From: Arsenophonus sp052171895
GTDB taxonomy: Bacteria > Pseudomonadota > Gammaproteobacteria > Enterobacterales > Enterobacteriaceae
DNA length: 9,534 bases
Direction of reading: 5' to 3'
Assembly: GCA_052171895.1 (NCBI GenBank)
Contig: JBQMRN010000021.1
Span: forward strand, 1-9,534
A program made the position numbers and the translations under genes. Each line of letters opens with the position of its first letter. Position 1 is the first letter of the stretch. The notes beneath the pieces were generated by a model, which saw only the letters and a program-made list of their open reading frames with translations, had not been told where the DNA came from and searched no databases. Shown here piece by piece: positions 7,190-9,534 of the stretch.

Positions 7190-8612
7190 GGGTTATTAGA
7201 AAATCTTGCGTATGACGGTTAGGCTAGGCTTTACTTTGATGCTTCATGAATCTGTTTTACATTCTTAAATTAGACGTTTTTATCACCAGGGGTAAATAGG
7301 TCAAATCTTCTTACCCGGTTCAAGTTTTTCTGAGGAGACTGTAGCAACTGAAATACCATTGAAATGGTTGTTTTTCTCGAAGTAGAGTTCTTTACACGTC
7401 AGGCTTCGTAGCCTTACTGTTGCAAAAGCTGATTCAATTACATTTGTCATTCTTATTGTGACGCCAAGAGTACTCTGACGGGAAGTCCTAAAATGCCAGC
7501 AGTTTTTCTAGATATTTTTTCAGCTTATTCATTGCGCTGCAGGATACTTTCCTGAAAACCTTGCCAACAAAATATCAATGGTTTTATTAGCAATAGTATC
7601 ACGGCTCTCTGCTAGCCAGACCTCTCCCCCCTCACACAGCTTAGCCTTAACTTTCAGGTTGCATGCATTTATGGAGTGAAGGCAGCATATTAGTTATTTT
7701 ATGTACCCAATAGCGTTGGTGCTTCATGTCCGGGAATATCTTTGGCATGCATTTCAAAAATCAATGACAGCATCTCCACTAGCAGGCCAGTGGGATAAGG
7801 TTAATCCACGCGCTCGCAGGTCATTGATAACCTAGGCCAAGTTCACTTCTAACTCTAGATAATCATTTTCAAGCGCAAGTATCACCCTTACGTCAATGGT
7901 CAGTGACGCCGATAATGGGTAGCAGAAAAAAGCGATCATCTTGCCTCACATGACTCTATATACCATCGGCCCAGAAATAAACGTAGTGCGTATCGCTTAA
8001 ATTAGGCAGCCACCATTGCCTGTCTTCATTCAAAGCATTGTTGTTTCAGTCTCCTGATGGTACTACGGCAGAGAGACACCAAAATATGCTTTTCAACAAT
8101 AATCCTCACCATGGATTTGTGAAAATCACTGCAGAGATATGCCTCCTAAGTACAACCATGGTGGCAATTCTTTGACGTTTTTGTATGCTTCAGATAACGC
8201 AGTAGCAACGAGCTGTTGAAGCATATTCTCTCTCCACTGCGATCCTCTATCCTATAACTTTAGGCAATTTAATCTCAACATCGTCAATAGCAATCTGTAT
8301 AGTTTGCTGTCACAAATAACCGTTATGGACGACTGGAATGACGTCCGTCAACAAGGCAGATTTTTACCATGTTGTTAAAGTATGGCTTCAAGTTTAAGCC
8401 TCTCCGGCGGTGGGTATCAGCTGCCTGGCAGCATTAGGGATGAGTTAATGGAAGAGATCAGAGCTAATATCTGGTTTTTGTGGATAGCTATAAGCTATAT
8501 AGTAGACTTTCATGCCATATAATCTCTATATTGTTGAAATTATTCATGAAATATATCAGCAGTATACGGCAGCATTTTCGAAACTCCATACACCAGAAAT
8601 TAGCATAATTCA
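7190..8612 (-). mobile_element. IS256-family element, copy B
   Basis: This second, longer copy (about 1.42 kb) has the same orientation as copy A. The left end GGTTATTAGAAAATCTTG (7191-7208) matches copy A. Similarity to copy A on the right continues to about 8608 and then stops, where IS3-type coding begins. The inverted partner of the left end was not found on the right, so the right terminus is probably lost. No target duplication was seen. Confidence 0.78.
7250..8530 (-). pseudogene. IS256-family transposase, copy B, decayed
   Basis: Segments from the N-terminus: ELIPNAARQLI, VEIKLPK-like, LLLRYLKHTK, TIRRLKQQC, LSDTHYVYFWADGI with the first catalytic Asp kept (7967-7965), VRQDDR, SGDAVIDF with the second Asp, VWLAESRDTIANKTIDILL, and NVIESAFATVRLR with the catalytic Glu (7435-7433). 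All three catalytic residues are therefore still encoded, but in different frames and among many stops, so no working protein can be made. Unlike copy A it keeps the C-terminal block. Family assignment rests on the order of these motifs. Confidence 0.87.
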
Positions 8613-8624
8613 CGTAGGCATCAG

Positions 8625-8990
8625 AAATAGGTTATGTTCCATAGTGACCATGGAAACTATTACACTAGTCGGCAGTATAGACACTGGTATTGTGGCGTTA
8701 TTAAGATGATCAAAGTATTATCCGTCGAGAAAACTATTGGGAGAATAGAGCAAGATTGGAGTGATTTTCCCGTACCTTGAAGGCTGAATTGATACCGCAA
8801 TAAACTGGCTACAAAAGCTTCACTGCATCCAAGTCAGCGATTATTCACTTACATATCCATTACTATAGCGATCTAAAACCCCCACTTGTATAACGATGGG
8901 TTAATAGAAAATAAATAAGAGAGGTTCTTCCATGAACAGTCAGGTGTAGGGTACTCAATTTTAGTTAACCACTACACGTAGAAGCGTGTG
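8625..8990 (+). pseudogene. IS3-family transposase OrfB, C-terminal fragment
   Basis: The fragment begins at VMFHSDHGNYYTSRQYRHW (from 8631), the motif around the second catalytic Asp of IS3-family integrase-like transposases. After a frameshift it continues IIRRENYWENRARLE, a stop, then FSRTLKAELIP, with the Glu in place. Then come TGYKSFTASKSAIIHLHIHY, YSDLKPPLVYNDGLIEN and ERFFHEQS, matching the family C-terminus; a TAA separates ENK from ERFF. The first catalytic Asp and all of OrfA are absent. Its left side abuts IS256 copy B, which may have inserted into or replaced the rest. Nothing resembling the missing half was found in 6889-7189. Confidence 0.8.
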
Positions 8991-9077
8991 CATCGGCTAC
9001 AGAAACCTATTTAAAAACCTTTCTAGTTTAATCAACATTGGCGTTGACATAAACTAAAATGATCGATTTGATGCGAA

Positions 9078-9096
9078 TATACCAGCCCCAGGTATA
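9078..9096. repeat. short inverted repeat downstream of the helicase gene
   Basis: TATACC and GGTATA flank a 7-nt loop, about 36 nt past the stop of the minus-strand helicase gene. There is no T-run on the minus strand, so it is not a convincing terminator. The rest of 8990-9131 holds nothing I recognise. Confidence 0.35.
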
Positions 9097-9131
9097 CGGT
9101 TTTATTAAAATAAAAGTTAAAAATAACAGCG

Positions 9132-9534
9132 CTATAATTCATTGAATGCAATTTTTAATCGTGCTAATAACCATGTTTTTCGTTTAATTGAGTTTTGTTT
9201 TTTGATAGCGAGACTCAGCGCTTTTTTTTGTCCAATCATAACCACCATTTTTTTACCTCTGCTGATCCCAGTATAAATCAAATTTCGTTCAAGCATTAGA
9301 TAATTTTGCATGGCTATCGGAATTATAACACAAGGATATTCAGAACCCTGACTCTTATGAATTGTTGTTGCATAAGCTAAGGATATCTCATCAAGCTCAT
9401 TAAAATCATACCGGATTGTTCTTCCATCAAAATCGATGATCATTTCAGATTCAAGCATATCAATTAAAGTAATAATTCCGATATCACCATTAAAAACATC
9501 TTTATCATAATTATTCACTAATTGAATGATTTTA
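9132..9534 (-). CDS. RecD2-like ATP-dependent DNA helicase, C-terminal part
   Basis: This is the 3' end of a gene that enters from the right edge. The frame is open through the edge (KIIQLVNNYDKDVFNGDIG), so the GTG at 9518 is an internal Val codon, not a start. Motifs are those of SF1B RecD-like helicases: VFNGDIGII, a beta-rich segment (IIDFDGRTIRYDF), YATTIHKSQGSEYPCVIIP (motif V region) and NLIYTGISRGKKMVVMIGQ (motif VI, with the Arg contacting ATP). It ends TAG at 9134-9132. About 133 codons carry no stop or frameshift, unlike everything else in the window. RecD2-type helicases unwind DNA 5' to 3' and act in repair or on mobile DNA. Whether it is chromosomal or element-borne, and whether the N-terminal part is intact, cannot be seen. 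Confidence 0.88.
   Translation of the reverse strand, partial: KIIQLVNNYDKDVFNGDIGIITLIDMLESEMIIDFDGRTIRYDFNELDEISLAYATTIHKSQGSEYPCVIIPIAMQNYLMLERNLIYTGISRGKKMVVMIGQKKALSLAIKKQNSIKRKTWLLARLKIAFNEL

Noticed and set aside
1..8612. Segmental duplication of an IS1595-IS256 pair
   Set aside because: The order is similar, but the sequences between the two elements differ and IS481 separates them only in the second case, so independent insertions are more likely.
8512..8709. Plus-strand open frame of 65 codons
   Set aside because: It spans the junction between IS256 copy B and the IS3 fragment, and its frame is not the IS3 frame, so it is accidental.
1..9534. CRISPR array, tRNA or rRNA gene
   Set aside because: No regularly spaced direct repeats with unique spacers, and no cloverleaf or rRNA-like conserved blocks were noticed on either strand.

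Overview
This AT-rich window (roughly two thirds A+T by eye) comes from a gammaproteobacterial chromosome, most likely an Enterobacterales-type host-restricted symbiont in advanced gene decay. The best taxonomic evidence is a recognisable but broken housekeeping block in the enterobacterial order: coaBC (dfp), dut and slmA on the minus strand, with the 3' end of pyrE converging on the plus strand. The encoded peptides match the E. coli proteins over long stretches once frameshifts and internal stops are repaired. I cannot name the genus.

Layout: 1-657, 3' part of a decayed IS1595-family (ISXO2-like) element; 658-985, unidentified AT-rich spacer; about 986-2243, decayed IS256-family element on the minus strand; 2244-2389, last ~35 codons of pyrE (+); 2479-3088, slmA pseudogene (-); 3206-3665, dut pseudogene (-); 3645-4813, coaBC pseudogene (-), cut near codon 20-25 by an IS481-family element (about 4814-6888, +). 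That element is itself split by a second IS1595 copy (5056-6129). Then 6889-7189, unidentified spacer; about 7190-8612, second IS256 copy (-); about 8625-8990, C-terminal part of an IS3-family OrfB (+); 9132-9534, the intact C-terminal part of a RecD2-like helicase (-) that runs off the right edge.

Apart from the helicase fragment, every gene I could identify is broken. The four chromosomal genes would have served unrelated functions (CoA synthesis, dUTP removal, nucleoid occlusion, pyrimidine synthesis). Their joint decay, next to dead transposons of four families, looks like neutral erosion after an IS expansion. The clearest structural results are the nested insertion with a readable target duplication, and two nonsense codons shared by both IS1595 copies, which suggest that already defective elements were still being copied. 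I saw no RNA gene, CRISPR array or intact novel system.
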